Below are positions 8,169 to 17,522 of a stretch of DNA of 64,000 bases, piece by piece. A program made the translations under genes and the position numbers. Under the pieces are notes generated by a model. The model had not been told where the DNA came from. It worked only from the letters and a program-made list of their open reading frames with translations, and did no database searches. The stretch spans positions 1-64,000 of the forward strand of contig DUSF01000018.1 of the NCBI GenBank assembly GCA_012842745.1, in the 5' to 3' direction. Positions within the stretch are counted from its first letter, which is position 1. Each line of letters opens with the position of its first letter. This DNA is from Bacillus sp. (in: firmicutes) (GTDB taxonomy: Bacteria; Bacillota; Bacilli; Bacillales; Bacillaceae_J).

Positions 8169-8351
8169 ATGGCAAAACGGACAAAGAAAAACGATGCAGA
8201 CCAAAAAAATAAGCAAGGATTTGATTCCAGCAAAACAGATTCTGAATTCTCCAAAGAAATTGGTAGTGCAAGCGCGAACCGTGCCCACAAAGAAAAGGCT
8301 AAAAAGGAAAAGGCCTCTAAAAACCAAGGAGAATGGGGAGGAATGCATTGA
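8169..8351 (+). CDS. Small basic hydrophilic protein, unknown
   Basis: A 60-residue, Lys/Ala/Ser-rich protein with no hydrophobic segment (KKEKASKNQGEWGGMH at the end). AAGGAGGG lies 8 bases before the ATG and a clear terminator follows, so it is very likely real and monocistronic. The FSKEIGSASANRAH segment recalls small acid-soluble spore proteins only loosely. I do not recognise the family. Confidence 0.65.
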   Translation: MAKRTKKNDADQKNKQGFDSSKTDSEFSKEIGSASANRAHKEKAKKEKASKNQGEWGGMH

Positions 8352-8373
8352 TTTTTATATTTGGCTATAATTA

Positions 8374-8407
8374 AACTGAAGGGAGTATGTCCTTCGGTTT
8401 TTTTGTT
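8374..8407 (+). terminator. Terminator after the small basic gene
   Basis: AACTGAAGG (8374-8382) pairs with CCTTCGGTT (8391-8399), followed by a long T run. Confidence 0.85.
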
Positions 8408-8460
8408 TTGCAGGTTAATGCCCGTTTTTATCGAAATAATACTTGAAAGGAGAATAGCTT

Positions 8461-8955
8461 ATGGTCAAGGTTAAAGCGGTAAAAATTGACGGCGAGAGCA
8501 TCCATATATTTAATAGCGCAATCTATATTTTTGAGTCAAATTCGGGATATATGTTGGAGCTGGACATGATTGTAAGCGAGGTTGCTGTCAAAAAATATAA
8601 AGGTTTGGAAAACTTAATTGTAGAGATTGAATTACAAGATGGCAGAATGATAACTTCCTATATGAACCTTAAAAGTTTATCAGGAGGATTGCCACAGCTG
8701 AATCTATTCTGTGAATTGAATGATATTGATGAATATAAAGATTTTTACATAGTAAATGAAAACGACCTTTTGTTCCCGAATATAGAGGAAGGAATCACTC
8801 TAGAGGAAATAAGAAAATATGAAATGCCTGATGAAAAAATTACCTTAAAATTAAATTTGCCGATTGTGCAAACAGAATGGCTAAAGAAGCAAAAAAGTAA
8901 GGATTTGCAGGAAATATTTAAAGAAGCCATCTATGACTATTGGAAAAAACAATGA
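8461..8955 (+). CDS. Conserved-looking hypothetical protein
   Basis: A 164-residue soluble, acidic protein without signal peptide or membrane helix. It is rich in alternating beta-strand-like segments (VKVKAVKIDGESIHIF, LIVEIELQDGRM) and ends in a Lys-rich helix. AAAGGAG precedes the ATG. It stands between terminators and before the MEDS histidine kinase, whose promoter lies in the next 90 bp. I do not recognise it and no motif suggests a reaction. Confidence 0.7.
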   Translation: MVKVKAVKIDGESIHIFNSAIYIFESNSGYMLELDMIVSEVAVKKYKGLENLIVEIELQDGRMITSYMNLKSLSGGLPQLNLFCELNDIDEYKDFYIVNENDLLFPNIEEGITLEEIRKYEMPDEKITLKLNLPIVQTEWLKKQKSKDLQEIFKEAIYDYWKKQ

Positions 8956-9047
8956 AAGTAGTAAGTTGTACTACTCGATAATAGGGGAATAAGGTATAAT
9001 ATTCCAATGATAGTTTGCGATTACGTCGCAAATATGGGGGTATATTT

Positions 9048-10793
9048 ATGATTCAATACTCAACATTAGCGGAAAAATTTGAAGGTATTGACGACCAATG
9101 TATTATATCAAATCTCGCAAATAATGGAGAAGTTTTACAAAACGGCGTACATGTTTATTATGCTTTTTATGAAAAAGAAAAATATATAAACAATGCTATG
9201 AATTTTATTAGGGAAGGAATTGACAGAGAGCATAAAGTAATTTTTATCGAAAAACTTGAGATATTTGAAGAAGTTTTAGCAAGACTAGCTTCCAGAGGGT
9301 ATAGTAAAAATGACTTAGATTCTATTATTTTTGTTGATAATGATAAATTTTATCTTAGTAATAATAAGTTTAGTGTGAAAACTAGTGTGCGAAATTTTCA
9401 GGTGAAATTAAAAGAATGCATTGAGAATGATTGGTTTATTCGTGCATGGGGTCAAGTGTCATTCCGAGTAGATGAGCCTGTGTTGTCAAAGTTAAGATTA
9501 TATGAATGTGGCTGTGATCAGGTGGTCGAAAAACATAAAGCTATTATAGTTTGCACTTATAATGGTTTAACCGTACCTTCCTACATCCAAAATGAGATGC
9601 TCAAAACACACCCATATTTTATGACAGACGACCAAATCGGATTATCTCCTTTTTATGAAAAAGAAGAAGGTTTAAACATCCCTTCAATTGAGGAATTGCA
9701 AAAGCTGCAAAAACTTGATAAAGAGATTACACTTTTGCAAATAGAAAATAAAAGATTACAGAAAATAAATAACGAAATTATATTAAAAAAGGCAGTCATT
9801 GCTGAGAGTGAAAAGTTTTATCGGAATCTAATTAACGAACTTCCCATTTCCATTCTGATTACAAAAAATGATCATATCGTTTATATTAATCAAACAGGAA
9901 AAATGAATTTAGATAGCAAATACTTAAAAGGAAGAGCATTTTCGCGGATTTTTAACAAACTATCATCAACCGCCACTAACGGATTAAGTGAATACAAACT
10001 TTCACTAAATAATGATGATACAAAAGAAAAATATTTCGATATAAAATCAATTCCGGTCTGGTTTGAAGGAGAAAATGCTATCTTACACGTATTAATTGAT
10101 TTAACACAGCAAAAAGTGAACGAAAAACTTATCGTACGTTCCGAGAAACTTAGTATTGCAGGCGAATTAGCTGCTGGAATTGCCCATGAGGTTCGTAACC
10201 CATTAACAGCTATCAAAGGCTTTATTAAATTGTTAGAAAATACAAGCAATGAATTCTATTTAAAGATTGTTAATGATGAGATTTCGAGAATTGAACAAAT
10301 TTCTAGTGAACTATTAATGTTGGCTAAACCGCATTCTGACGTTTTGAAAACGACAAACATTGTAACGCTTATAAAAAATGTAAAAACTTTACTTGAAACA
10401 CAAGCCATTTTGAAGAATATTGATATTGAGCTTAGAACAAAGGAAGAACAAATTTTCATAGACTGTGAAGAAACAAAGATTAGACAAGTTTTCATAAATA
10501 TTATTAAAAACGCGATTGAAGTAATGGACAAAGGGAGTATCTCACTACATGTAAACAAACTGAAAGATAAAGTTCAGGTCGATATTGTCGACCAAGGTGA
10601 GGGGATGTCAGCAGAGATGTTAGCCAAAATAGGGGAAGCTTTTTATACAACTAAAGAAAAAGGAACAGGATTAGGGTTAATGGTTTGCTACAAAATCATT
10701 GGGAATCATAATGGAGAAATCAATGTTTCTAGCCAAAAAGGGGTTGGAACGACATTTTCAGTGACATTACCTTTATCATCTATAACAGACTGA
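9048..10793 (+). CDS. MEDS-PAS sensor histidine kinase
   Basis: A cytosolic, 581-residue kinase. Residues about 10-180 form a MEDS domain (VHVYYAFYEKEKYI, GIDREHKVIFIE), known from DcmR-type sensors. A coiled coil (about 215-255) follows, then a PAS domain (about 260-360), HisKA with the phospho-acceptor in GIAHEVRNPL (His about 380) and HATPase_c with NIIKNAIEVM, DQGEGMS and GTGLGLMV. No membrane helix is present. The kinase core resembles Bacillus sporulation/KinE-type kinases, but no partner regulator is adjacent. ATG 9048 after TGGGGG is preferred over an upstream TTG at 9015. A TATAAT box lies at 8995-9000. Confidence 0.88.
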   Translation: MIQYSTLAEKFEGIDDQCIISNLANNGEVLQNGVHVYYAFYEKEKYINNAMNFIREGIDREHKVIFIEKLEIFEEVLARLASRGYSKNDLDSIIFVDNDKFYLSNNKFSVKTSVRNFQVKLKECIENDWFIRAWGQVSFRVDEPVLSKLRLYECGCDQVVEKHKAIIVCTYNGLTVPSYIQNEMLKTHPYFMTDDQIGLSPFYEKEEGLNIPSIEELQKLQKLDKEITLLQIENKRLQKINNEIILKKAVIAESEKFYRNLINELPISILITKNDHIVYINQTGKMNLDSKYLKGRAFSRIFNKLSSTATNGLSEYKLSLNNDDTKEKYFDIKSIPVWFEGENAILHVLIDLTQQKVNEKLIVRSEKLSIAGELAAGIAHEVRNPLTAIKGFIKLLENTSNEFYLKIVNDEISRIEQISSELLMLAKPHSDVLKTTNIVTLIKNVKTLLETQAILKNIDIELRTKEEQIFIDCEETKIRQVFINIIKNAIEVMDKGSISLHVNKLKDKVQVDIVDQGEGMSAEMLAKIGEAFYTTKEKGTGLGLMVCYKIIGNHNGEINVSSQKGVGTTFSVTLPLSSITD

Positions 10794-10816
10794 ATCAAAA
10801 GGGGGGGATTAGGGGA

Positions 10817-11101
10817 TTGAATAGTAGATTGCTATTTTCACTGCCAATTTGATTTATTAGTGAAATATTTGGTGCCAGAACAAATTGGATTGCCAGTACA
10901 TCAACGGTTAAACTCGAACTAGATAACCAAGTTATTAATCTACCAGTCATTAAAAAAGATCAATCAGCAAACGCCAAGTCCACTAATCAATCGATTACAA
11001 GTACCGCAAAGAAGTTTAAAGTTGGCAGTGCAACGATTCAGGCTAATGTTGTAACTGTTGATTTAAATAATGCCAATTTTAATTACAGATTAAAACTATG
11101 A
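10817..11101 (+). pseudogene. Remnant of a copper-amine-oxidase-N-domain protein
   Basis: One frame reads LLFSLPI-stop-FISEIFGARTNW and then a Ser/Thr/Asn-rich beta segment to TGA 11099-11101. The pattern LPxRFxSExxGAxVxW is the signature of the copper amine oxidase N-terminal-like domain found in secreted Firmicute proteins. The in-frame TGA at 10850-10852 stands where the family has Arg (CGA to TGA, one change). The signal peptide and first part of the domain are absent. It is a decayed, truncated gene with no expected function. Confidence 0.6.
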
Positions 11102-11124
11102 CTCCTGTTTAGGGGTCTTTTTTT
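11100..11124 (+). terminator. Terminator before the ytrA-like operon
   Basis: GACTCC (11100-11105) pairs with GGGGTC (11112-11117) and runs into T7. Confidence 0.7.
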
Positions 11125-11125
11125 A

Positions 11126-11177
11126 TTGACAGTATTTAAGTGTTAGTGTACTATGTAATTAATACACGGATACACTA
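11126..11177 (+). promoter_or_regulatory. Promoter and inverted-repeat operator of the GntR/ABC operon
   Basis: TTGACA (11126-11131) and TACTAT (11149-11154) are 17 bp apart. TAGTGTA (11144-11150) and TACACTA (11171-11177) form an inverted repeat that starts at the -10 box and extends past the start point. Autorepression by the downstream GntR protein is inferred. Confidence 0.7.
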
Positions 11178-11196
11178 GATTTATGGAGGTGAAAAA

Positions 11197-11562
11197 ATGG
11201 AATTCAGCAATAATCTTCCAATATATGTTCAAATCATGAATTTAATCAAGACAAAGATCGTTTCTGGGGAAATGAATGGAGGGGATAAATTGCCATCTGT
11301 AAGGGAATTTTCAAAAGAAGTAAAAGTAAATCCAAATACAATTCAAAGGGCGTATCAAGAATTGGAAAGGGAAGAGTTTGTTTTTACGCAAAGAGGAATG
11401 GGAACATTTGTAACTGAAAATATCGACATGATTAAAAACTTAAAAAAGAGTATGGCCACAGAATTGATGGATCAATTTTTAAAGGAAATGGAAAAATTGG
11501 GTTTTACATCTAATGAAATAAAGGAAATGATAGCAGGACGGTTTGAGGAGGGGAAGAAATGA
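11197..11562 (+). CDS. GntR-family regulator, YtrA subfamily
   Basis: A 121-residue winged-helix protein with the GntR signature (LPIYVQIMNLIKTKIVSGEM, GGDKLPSVREFSKEVKVNPNTIQRAYQELE). It has only a short C-terminal tail, as in YtrA-type regulators that control ABC transporters in the same operon. ATGGAGGTG precedes the start. Its stop overlaps the ATP-binding protein start by 4 bp (ATGA), so translation is coupled. The ligand is unknown; cell-wall antibiotics are the usual inducers of YtrA-like systems. Confidence 0.9.
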   Translation: MEFSNNLPIYVQIMNLIKTKIVSGEMNGGDKLPSVREFSKEVKVNPNTIQRAYQELEREEFVFTQRGMGTFVTENIDMIKNLKKSMATELMDQFLKEMEKLGFTSNEIKEMIAGRFEEGKK

Positions 11563-12257
11563 ATACTATTGTGGAAATAAGCAATCTTACGAAAAAATAT
11601 GCAAGTAAAACAGCCTTAGACCATTTGAGTTTGAACATCGAAGCAGGAAAGGTTGTTGGAATCCTTGGCCCGAATGGCAGTGGAAAAACAACCCTAATTA
11701 AGATAATAACTGGATTATTAAGACAAACAAGTGGAGAAGTACTTATTGATGGACGAAAGGTTGGAGTAGATACGAAGTCAATTGTTTCGTATTTGCCAGA
11801 CCGCAATTTTCTATACAAGTGGATGAGAATTGAAGATGCGTTTCATCTATATAAAGATTTTTATGCTGACTTTGATGAGAATAAATTTGCAGAACTATTG
11901 GATTTTATGAAATTGGAAAAGAGCATGAAAATTGATAGTCTTTCAAAGGGGATGCATGAAAAGCTTAATTTGTCTCTAGTGTTAGCAAGGAATGCGAAAC
12001 TATATATTTTAGATGAACCAATAGCAGGAGTTGATCCCGTGGCTAGAGATCAGATTTTAGATGCCATTATTAATAACTTCAATGAAGATAGTTCAATGAT
12101 AATAACAACTCACCTTGTTAGGGACATGGAAAATATGCTGGATGATGTTGTTTTTATTAAGGATGGTACGGTTGTTTTGACTGGCAATGCAGAGGCTTTA
12201 CGGGAAGAAAAAGGCAAACAAATAGATGATATTTACAAAGAAGTATTTGGTGAATAG
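11559..12257 (+). CDS. ABC transporter ATP-binding protein, YtrB-like
   Basis: A 232-residue nucleotide-binding subunit with Walker A GPNGSGKT, a variant signature LSKGMHEKL in place of LSGGQ, Walker B LYILDEP and a switch His in TTHL. KGM-type signatures are common in the CcmA/YtrB drug-export group. It lies between the GntR regulator and the permease. Coupled translation with the regulator suggests a small self-regulated export or stress module. Confidence 0.92.
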   Translation: MNTIVEISNLTKKYASKTALDHLSLNIEAGKVVGILGPNGSGKTTLIKIITGLLRQTSGEVLIDGRKVGVDTKSIVSYLPDRNFLYKWMRIEDAFHLYKDFYADFDENKFAELLDFMKLEKSMKIDSLSKGMHEKLNLSLVLARNAKLYILDEPIAGVDPVARDQILDAIINNFNEDSSMIITTHLVRDMENMLDDVVFIKDGTVVLTGNAEALREEKGKQIDDIYKEVFGE

Positions 12258-12270
12258 GGGGGATGATGGA

Positions 12271-13098
12271 ATGCTTAAATATATGAAATATGAAATAAAG
12301 GGTACTTACAAGTATATCTTTGGTATCTTAGCATTAGTGCTACTATTGATTACAGGTCTATATGCCTATGGGAGCAGAGGAAATGAAGGCTCAATAGGTG
12401 GAAATCTATTTATATTCCTATCAGTTATGATTTTATTCGGAACAGCATTAGTTACTTTCTTATTTATTGTCGGCTCTTTTAGGAAGGAATTATATGAAGA
12501 CAGAGGATATTTAACATTTACCTTGCCTTTGACAGGAAATCAAATTGTTGCCTCTAAATTGATTGTAGCATTGCTATGGTTTTTCATTTTAGGGTTTGCT
12601 ATTGCAACATATAACATTTTAATGGTATTGAGTTTTATCCCGGTTGAATTGAATATTTCAGAACTTTTCTCGCTCGTTGACCAAGTAAATATTACAGAAA
12701 TCGCCTTTTTTATAATTACTTCCGTTCTTAGTGGAGTATATCTTCTCGTCCTTATTTACTTTTCGATGGCTCTTGGAAAGGCAACTTTTCGAAGTAAACG
12801 GATTGGCGGCTTATGGTTTGTTATTTTCCTAGTATTAAACGGAGTGTTTGCATTTGGACAGTTTGCGGTTGGGGGATTATTCCCATATTATTTAAATATT
12901 GAAACCTTTAATGTTGAAATGATGGATAAGATGAATTCTACAAGTAGCTTTATGTATAATAATGGAATTGGAATTATATTAAGCTCAAATGCCGGTATGT
13001 TACTAGTAAATATAGCAAGTAGTCTATTCAACATCGCAACAACGGTTGCTCTATTTTTCGGTACAGGTTATTTAATTGAAAAGAAGATTGATTTATAA
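12271..13098 (+). CDS. ABC transporter permease of the GntR operon
   Basis: A 275-residue integral membrane protein with about six hydrophobic segments and no catalytic motif. The start is ATG 12271, 13 bp after the ATPase gene and behind GGGGGATGATGG; an in-frame TTG at 12226 lies inside the ATPase gene and is unlikely. It is expected to pair with the preceding ATPase. The substrate is unknown. Confidence 0.85.
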   Translation: MLKYMKYEIKGTYKYIFGILALVLLLITGLYAYGSRGNEGSIGGNLFIFLSVMILFGTALVTFLFIVGSFRKELYEDRGYLTFTLPLTGNQIVASKLIVALLWFFILGFAIATYNILMVLSFIPVELNISELFSLVDQVNITEIAFFIITSVLSGVYLLVLIYFSMALGKATFRSKRIGGLWFVIFLVLNGVFAFGQFAVGGLFPYYLNIETFNVEMMDKMNSTSSFMYNNGIGIILSSNAGMLLVNIASSLFNIATTVALFFGTGYLIEKKIDL

Positions 13099-13102
13099 TT
13101 TT

Positions 13103-13133
13103 AATCGACAAGTGCCAGTAGCACTTGTCGATT
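13103..13133. terminator. 13-bp hairpin after the ABC permease gene
   Basis: AATCGACAAGTGC (13103-13115) pairs perfectly with 13121-13133 around a 5-base loop. It lies between convergent genes and probably acts for the plus-strand operon; the T tract is weak. Confidence 0.7.
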
Positions 13134-13178
13134 ATTTCAGAGTCAACTTCGGTTTTATGAACAGCACTTACAATTTCA

Positions 13179-15368
13179 TCAAAATGAGAATGTGGTTAGG
13201 AATGACTTTATTTCATCGACGGGTAAAGGCTTACTTATTAAGTAACCTTGAGCTTCGTTACAGCTATGTTGTTTTAGGATAGCGATTTGCTCATTCGTTT
13301 CCACACCTTCAGCTATCACATTTAAACCAAGACTTTTTGCCATATGAATGATTGTAATTGCAATGTTTTTATCATTTTTGCTGTTCGTTATATCATTAAT
13401 AAACGATTTATCAATTTTTAACGTATCAATTGGCAATTTGTTTAAATAACTGAGAGAACTATATCCAGTTCCAAAGTCATCAATTGAAATAGCAACACCA
13501 ATCTTTTTAAATTTATTTAAAATAGTAGTGACTGTCTCTACATCCATCGTCATGCTTTCAGTAATTTCAATTGTAAGATGATTTGGATTAATCTTCGTTT
13601 CATTAATTGTCCTAGTTATCGTATCGATAAAGTTAGGCTGATAAAATTGGCGAATAGAAATATTCACGGATACAGTTAAAGGGGGAAATCCGTTATTTTC
13701 CCAATGTTTTAATTGTTGACATGCTGTTCGGAGTACCCATTCTCCAATAGAAATAATAACCCCTGATTCTTCAGCTATAGGGATAAAGGAACATGGAGGA
13801 ACTTGTCCGAGAAATGGATGATCCCAACGTATTAACGCCTCAAAGCCTGTAATTCTTTTTTCTGATAAGTCTATAATAGGTTGATAAACTAAATGAAATT
13901 CGTTCCTCTCCAATGCCTTTCTTAGTTGGTTTTCTATTTCTAATTTATTGAAAGTCTCCTTGTCAAAGACGATATCATAAAACCGATAATTATTTCGGCC
14001 ATCCTTCTTTACTTGATACATTGCAACGTCTGCTTTTCTGAGAAGCTCAGTTATATTTTCTTCTTTTCGTGAATAAAGACTAATACCAATACTTGGTGAT
14101 ATAAATATTTCATGCCCTTCAATTATGAATGGTTGTGATAATGAATTAAGAATTTTTTGTGCAATATGTGAGACATTTTGTTTTGTTACATTGTTTAAAA
14201 CAATGGCAAATTCGTCGCCGCCTAGCCTTGAGACAATATCATCTTCTTGTACGCATTTTTTTAATCTCTTTGCGATTTCAACGAGCAGCATATCACCAAC
14301 AATATGTCCAAGTGAATCATTGATGATTTTAAAGCGATCCAAATCTATATACATAAGACCAAGTGTTTCGGCTTTATCATCCGAAATCTTGTTCATGTCT
14401 TCAGTAGCCTTTTCGTGAAATAGTCTTCTATTAGGTAATCCTGTTAACGAATCATGGTATGCCATGAAATTCACTTTTGCTTCTGTCTGATAATGTTGAA
14501 TCGCTAAGGATGTTAGATAAGTCGCCTTTTCGATTATTTGTAAGTCCAATTCATTTGGTGTACGTTCTTCATTATAGTACATTGCAAAAGTACCAAGTAC
14601 ATTATCGTGGTTATCATAAACAGGAGAAGACCAACAAGCTTTTAAGTTATATTTTGATGTAATGTATTCAAATCCTTTCCACCTTCTATCATTAGCAATA
14701 TCAGAAACTATAGTAATTTGCTTCGAATATGCAGCTGCACCACAGGATCCCATTTTTGGCCCAATTTTAATGCCTTTATTAATAGTTTCAATATATTTAT
14801 TAGGTAAATTTGGAGATGCCCCATTGACAAGTACTTTTTTGTTTTGGTCTACTAATAGAATTGAACAAATGCCACCATCAGAAGTCTTTTCTATATCTTC
14901 TATGATGGTATTTAATACATCTTTAAAAGGGGCGCCCTTTGCAATCATCTCAAGGGCTTTATTTTGACCGTTTAACAAGGTTTCTAGATTTTTTTTGCTA
15001 GAAATATCCTTTGCCATACCTACAAGACCACAAACTTGAGATTCAATGATGATAGGTATTATTGTTATGTACAGGTCAACTTTAATGCCGTTTTTATTTA
15101 TTATCGCTATCTCAAAATTCTCCGAATTCCCATCTTTCACACTGTTAAAGTAATAAAGGGCCTTTTTTAAATCCTTTCCATGTATTATAGAAGCAATAGA
15201 CATTCCGTGGGCCTCGTCTTGTGTATATCCGAAAATTTTCGTCGTAGCATTATTGCATAGGATAAAATTACCTTCAAGATCGAGGGCATAACAAGCATCA
15301 TGGTTATTATCAAAAAGAGATTTATAAATATTGAAGAGAACATTAGAATTAATTTTTGAACTTATCAT
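13179..15368 (-). CDS. PAS-GAF-GGDEF-EAL c-di-GMP signalling protein
   Basis: A soluble 729-residue protein: PAS (about 12-125), GAF (about 140-290, with CGAAAYSKQ), GGDEF (about 305-460, intact RLGGDEFA) and EAL (about 475-725, with GFEALIRW, ITES, DDFGTGYSSL, LKIDKSF, AEGVE). Both catalytic motifs look intact, so it may both make and degrade c-di-GMP, with PAS and GAF sensing an unknown signal. GAGGGAG precedes the ATG at 15366-15368. It is divergent from nreB, with the FNR-type box in between. Confidence 0.92.
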   Translation of the reverse strand: MISSKINSNVLFNIYKSLFDNNHDACYALDLEGNFILCNNATTKIFGYTQDEAHGMSIASIIHGKDLKKALYYFNSVKDGNSENFEIAIINKNGIKVDLYITIIPIIIESQVCGLVGMAKDISSKKNLETLLNGQNKALEMIAKGAPFKDVLNTIIEDIEKTSDGGICSILLVDQNKKVLVNGASPNLPNKYIETINKGIKIGPKMGSCGAAAYSKQITIVSDIANDRRWKGFEYITSKYNLKACWSSPVYDNHDNVLGTFAMYYNEERTPNELDLQIIEKATYLTSLAIQHYQTEAKVNFMAYHDSLTGLPNRRLFHEKATEDMNKISDDKAETLGLMYIDLDRFKIINDSLGHIVGDMLLVEIAKRLKKCVQEDDIVSRLGGDEFAIVLNNVTKQNVSHIAQKILNSLSQPFIIEGHEIFISPSIGISLYSRKEENITELLRKADVAMYQVKKDGRNNYRFYDIVFDKETFNKLEIENQLRKALERNEFHLVYQPIIDLSEKRITGFEALIRWDHPFLGQVPPCSFIPIAEESGVIISIGEWVLRTACQQLKHWENNGFPPLTVSVNISIRQFYQPNFIDTITRTINETKINPNHLTIEITESMTMDVETVTTILNKFKKIGVAISIDDFGTGYSSLSYLNKLPIDTLKIDKSFINDITNSKNDKNIAITIIHMAKSLGLNVIAEGVETNEQIAILKQHSCNEAQGYLISKPLPVDEIKSFLTTFSF

Positions 15369-15510
15369 TTGGAATTCTCCCTCTTTTTGGAATATTACGA
15401 TTATATAATACTATATTCCTAGTACAAATACACTTAGTTTGAGTATATTTTTTAAAAGTCTTTAAGCGGAAAACTGTGTTCACAAGAAAGTAGGAAACTA
15501 ACGAAAAAAC

Positions 15511-15526
15511 TGTGATATATATCACA
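15511..15526. promoter_or_regulatory. FNR/CRP-type box upstream of nreB
   Basis: TGTGATATATATCACA is a perfect palindrome fitting TGTGA-N6-TCACA, the site used by Bacillus Fnr. It lies about 100 bp before the nreB start, with TACAAT (15538-15543) as a possible -10. Binding is inferred. Confidence 0.75.
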
Positions 15527-15613
15527 GCTTAACTTGTTACAATAATGTAAAAAGGATAATAAGATATTGCTCATGATAGCCGCTTGAATTGTATGCATGT
15601 GAGGAGGATTGGG

Positions 15614-16846
15614 ATGAATTCACGCAACCAGAATAAGCTTACTTCTTTTTTATTGTTTCATTTGAAAAATGGATTTATCAGCATCATCGTCTCAATCGTA
15701 ATCGTCCAATCATTAGTTTATATGCTTAATATTGACATTGATTATTTAGGAAAGTTGCCATTATTTTTTTTCGTACTTATTATCATTACTGTTTTTTTTG
15801 TTGTTATTTTTTTGCAAGAAAGAAATATTCGCTCACAACAGGAACAGCTGCTTGCTGTTATTAAAAATAGTACACAAAGTCTATTAATCCTTGATCAAGA
15901 TAAAAAGATTATTAGTTTGAATGAAGCAGGAAGAGTACTTCTTGGACTGCAACATAATGAACAAAAAAATTTTTGTGCAATGTGTGCTAATTATCCTGGT
16001 GCTAATAAAATTTGTGATGTGACAAAGTGTTTTTTGGCGAATGATGAGGAAAATCCAGTAGAGTTATATATAAAAAATCCACAAAAGGGATTGATCCCTG
16101 TAGTGGCCACAACCTCCTATTACACAACTCCAGAAAAGGAAAAAGGAACAGTTATTACGTTACAGCAGATTGGCGAAAAGCGGAAAGAGGAGCATAAGCA
16201 AATTCAAAAAATAATTACTCATTCCATTTTTCAAGCTCAAGAAAAAGAACGAAAATTAATCTCTAGGGAGTTGCACGATGGGATTGGTCAATCATTATTT
16301 GGGATTCTTATTCAAGCGGATATTATTAAATCTGTTCCTAAAAATAAAGAGGAAATGGAAACCCATCTTGACAAATTACAGCTTATGATTAAGCAAACAA
16401 TTGAAGATGTTCGGAATTTATCATCGGTTTTGCGGCCTTCTACTCTTGATGATCATGGGCTCATTACAACGTTAAAAAATTTCATCCGCGATTTAGGCAA
16501 CCAATTTGGAATGCAAATTAATATAACATATAAAGGAAGCAATGAACGTCTTCCATCAACGGTTGAAACGGCATTGTATAGAATTGCCCAGGAAGCTTTA
16601 ATTAACGCAGTAAAGTATTCAAGTGCGGAGCGGATTGACATTGTTCTCGATGTTGATAAGAATGCTAATCAAATCTCATTAACGATCACGGACTTTGGGA
16701 AAGGATTTGAACTGAATCCTTCGACGCGGCAAGGTGTTGGAATTTATAGTATGGAAGAAAGAACTTCCATGCTTGGTGGCGTGTTTTCTATTGTCTCTGA
16801 GATTGGCAGAGGAACGCAAGTTCAAGTGATAATTCCTATTGCATAA
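15614..16846 (+). CDS. nreB: NreB-like oxygen-sensing histidine kinase
   Basis: A 410-residue kinase with two N-terminal membrane helices (about 10-35 and 47-67), then a PAS-like region. That region carries four cysteines spaced C-x2-C-x9-C-x4-C (CAMC through CDVTKC), a probable oxygen-labile Fe-S site. Next come a HisKA_3 domain with ELHDGIGQSL and a HATPase (EALINAVKYS, GVGIYSMEER). Staphylococcal NreB is soluble and has a C-x2-C-x11-C-x2-C cluster, so this is a membrane-anchored variant. ATG 15614 after GGAGG is preferred over an upstream ATG at 15584. nreC follows 10 bp downstream. Expected job: activate nitrate genes without oxygen. Confidence 0.85.
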   Translation: MNSRNQNKLTSFLLFHLKNGFISIIVSIVIVQSLVYMLNIDIDYLGKLPLFFFVLIIITVFFVVIFLQERNIRSQQEQLLAVIKNSTQSLLILDQDKKIISLNEAGRVLLGLQHNEQKNFCAMCANYPGANKICDVTKCFLANDEENPVELYIKNPQKGLIPVVATTSYYTTPEKEKGTVITLQQIGEKRKEEHKQIQKIITHSIFQAQEKERKLISRELHDGIGQSLFGILIQADIIKSVPKNKEEMETHLDKLQLMIKQTIEDVRNLSSVLRPSTLDDHGLITTLKNFIRDLGNQFGMQINITYKGSNERLPSTVETALYRIAQEALINAVKYSSAERIDIVLDVDKNANQISLTITDFGKGFELNPSTRQGVGIYSMEERTSMLGGVFSIVSEIGRGTQVQVIIPIA

Positions 16847-16856
16847 GGTGGTAAAG

Positions 16857-17513
16857 ATGAATAATAAAATTCGAATTTTTTTAGTGGATGACCATGCTGT
16901 TGTGCGGGAAGGCCTCTACTTGCTTTTAAATGCGCAAACGGACATGATTGTTATTGGAGAAGCAGCGGAAGGAAATGAAGCAATAATAAAAATTCCGCAT
17001 ACAAAACCAGATGTAGTGATTATGGATTTAAGTATGCCAAACGGGAGGGATGGTTTGCCGACAACGAGTGAAATCACCCAAAACTTTCCGGATATAAAGG
17101 TTCTTATTCTATCTATGCATGATGATCAAGATTCGCTGTTTCGGGCATTAAAAGCCGGGGCATCTGGATTCTTGTTGAAATCCTCGTTAGGACAAGAGCT
17201 TGTAACAGCTATCAGGCAAGTGTATTCAGGGCAGGCATACCTCTATCCGGGCGCTCAGAAAAAAGTCATTGAACATGTATTCTTTGATACAGGAGATGAG
17301 TACAACGATTCGTTCGATCTCCTTTCGGAGAGGGAAAAAGAAATCTTAAGTCTAGTGGCCAAAGGCTATACAAATAAAGAAACAGGAGAGCTCCTAAATA
17401 TTAGTCCCAGAACAGTTGAAACACATAAATCAAAAATAATGGAGAAGCTTCAACTTACAACAAGAAGGGACCTTGTGCAGTTTGCATTAAAAAGAGGCCT
17501 ACTTGAGAATTAG
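16857..17513 (+). CDS. nreC: NreC-like response regulator
   Basis: A 218-residue NarL/FixJ-family regulator. The receiver has LVDDHAVVREGL, the phospho-acceptor in VIMDLSMP and a conserved Lys in LLKSS. The C terminus is a LuxR-type helix-turn-helix (LSEREKEILSLVAKG, SPRTVETHKSKI). AAGGTGG lies before ATG 16857. It is the natural partner of the kinase just upstream, and its likely targets are the narK and narG genes downstream. Confidence 0.9.
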   Translation: MNNKIRIFLVDDHAVVREGLYLLLNAQTDMIVIGEAAEGNEAIIKIPHTKPDVVIMDLSMPNGRDGLPTTSEITQNFPDIKVLILSMHDDQDSLFRALKAGASGFLLKSSLGQELVTAIRQVYSGQAYLYPGAQKKVIEHVFFDTGDEYNDSFDLLSEREKEILSLVAKGYTNKETGELLNISPRTVETHKSKIMEKLQLTTRRDLVQFALKRGLLEN

Positions 17514-17522
17514 GTGAGGAAG

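Noticed and set aside
7725-8348. A 207-codon open frame on the minus strand across the end of the MFS gene and the small basic gene
   Set aside because: It lies antisense to two genes with good ribosome sites, has biased composition and no recognisable motif; a shadow frame.
10850-10852. In-frame TGA in the copper-amine-oxidase remnant as a second selenocysteine codon
   Set aside because: The family has Arg here (CGA), the gene is truncated and no hairpin follows, so this is decay.
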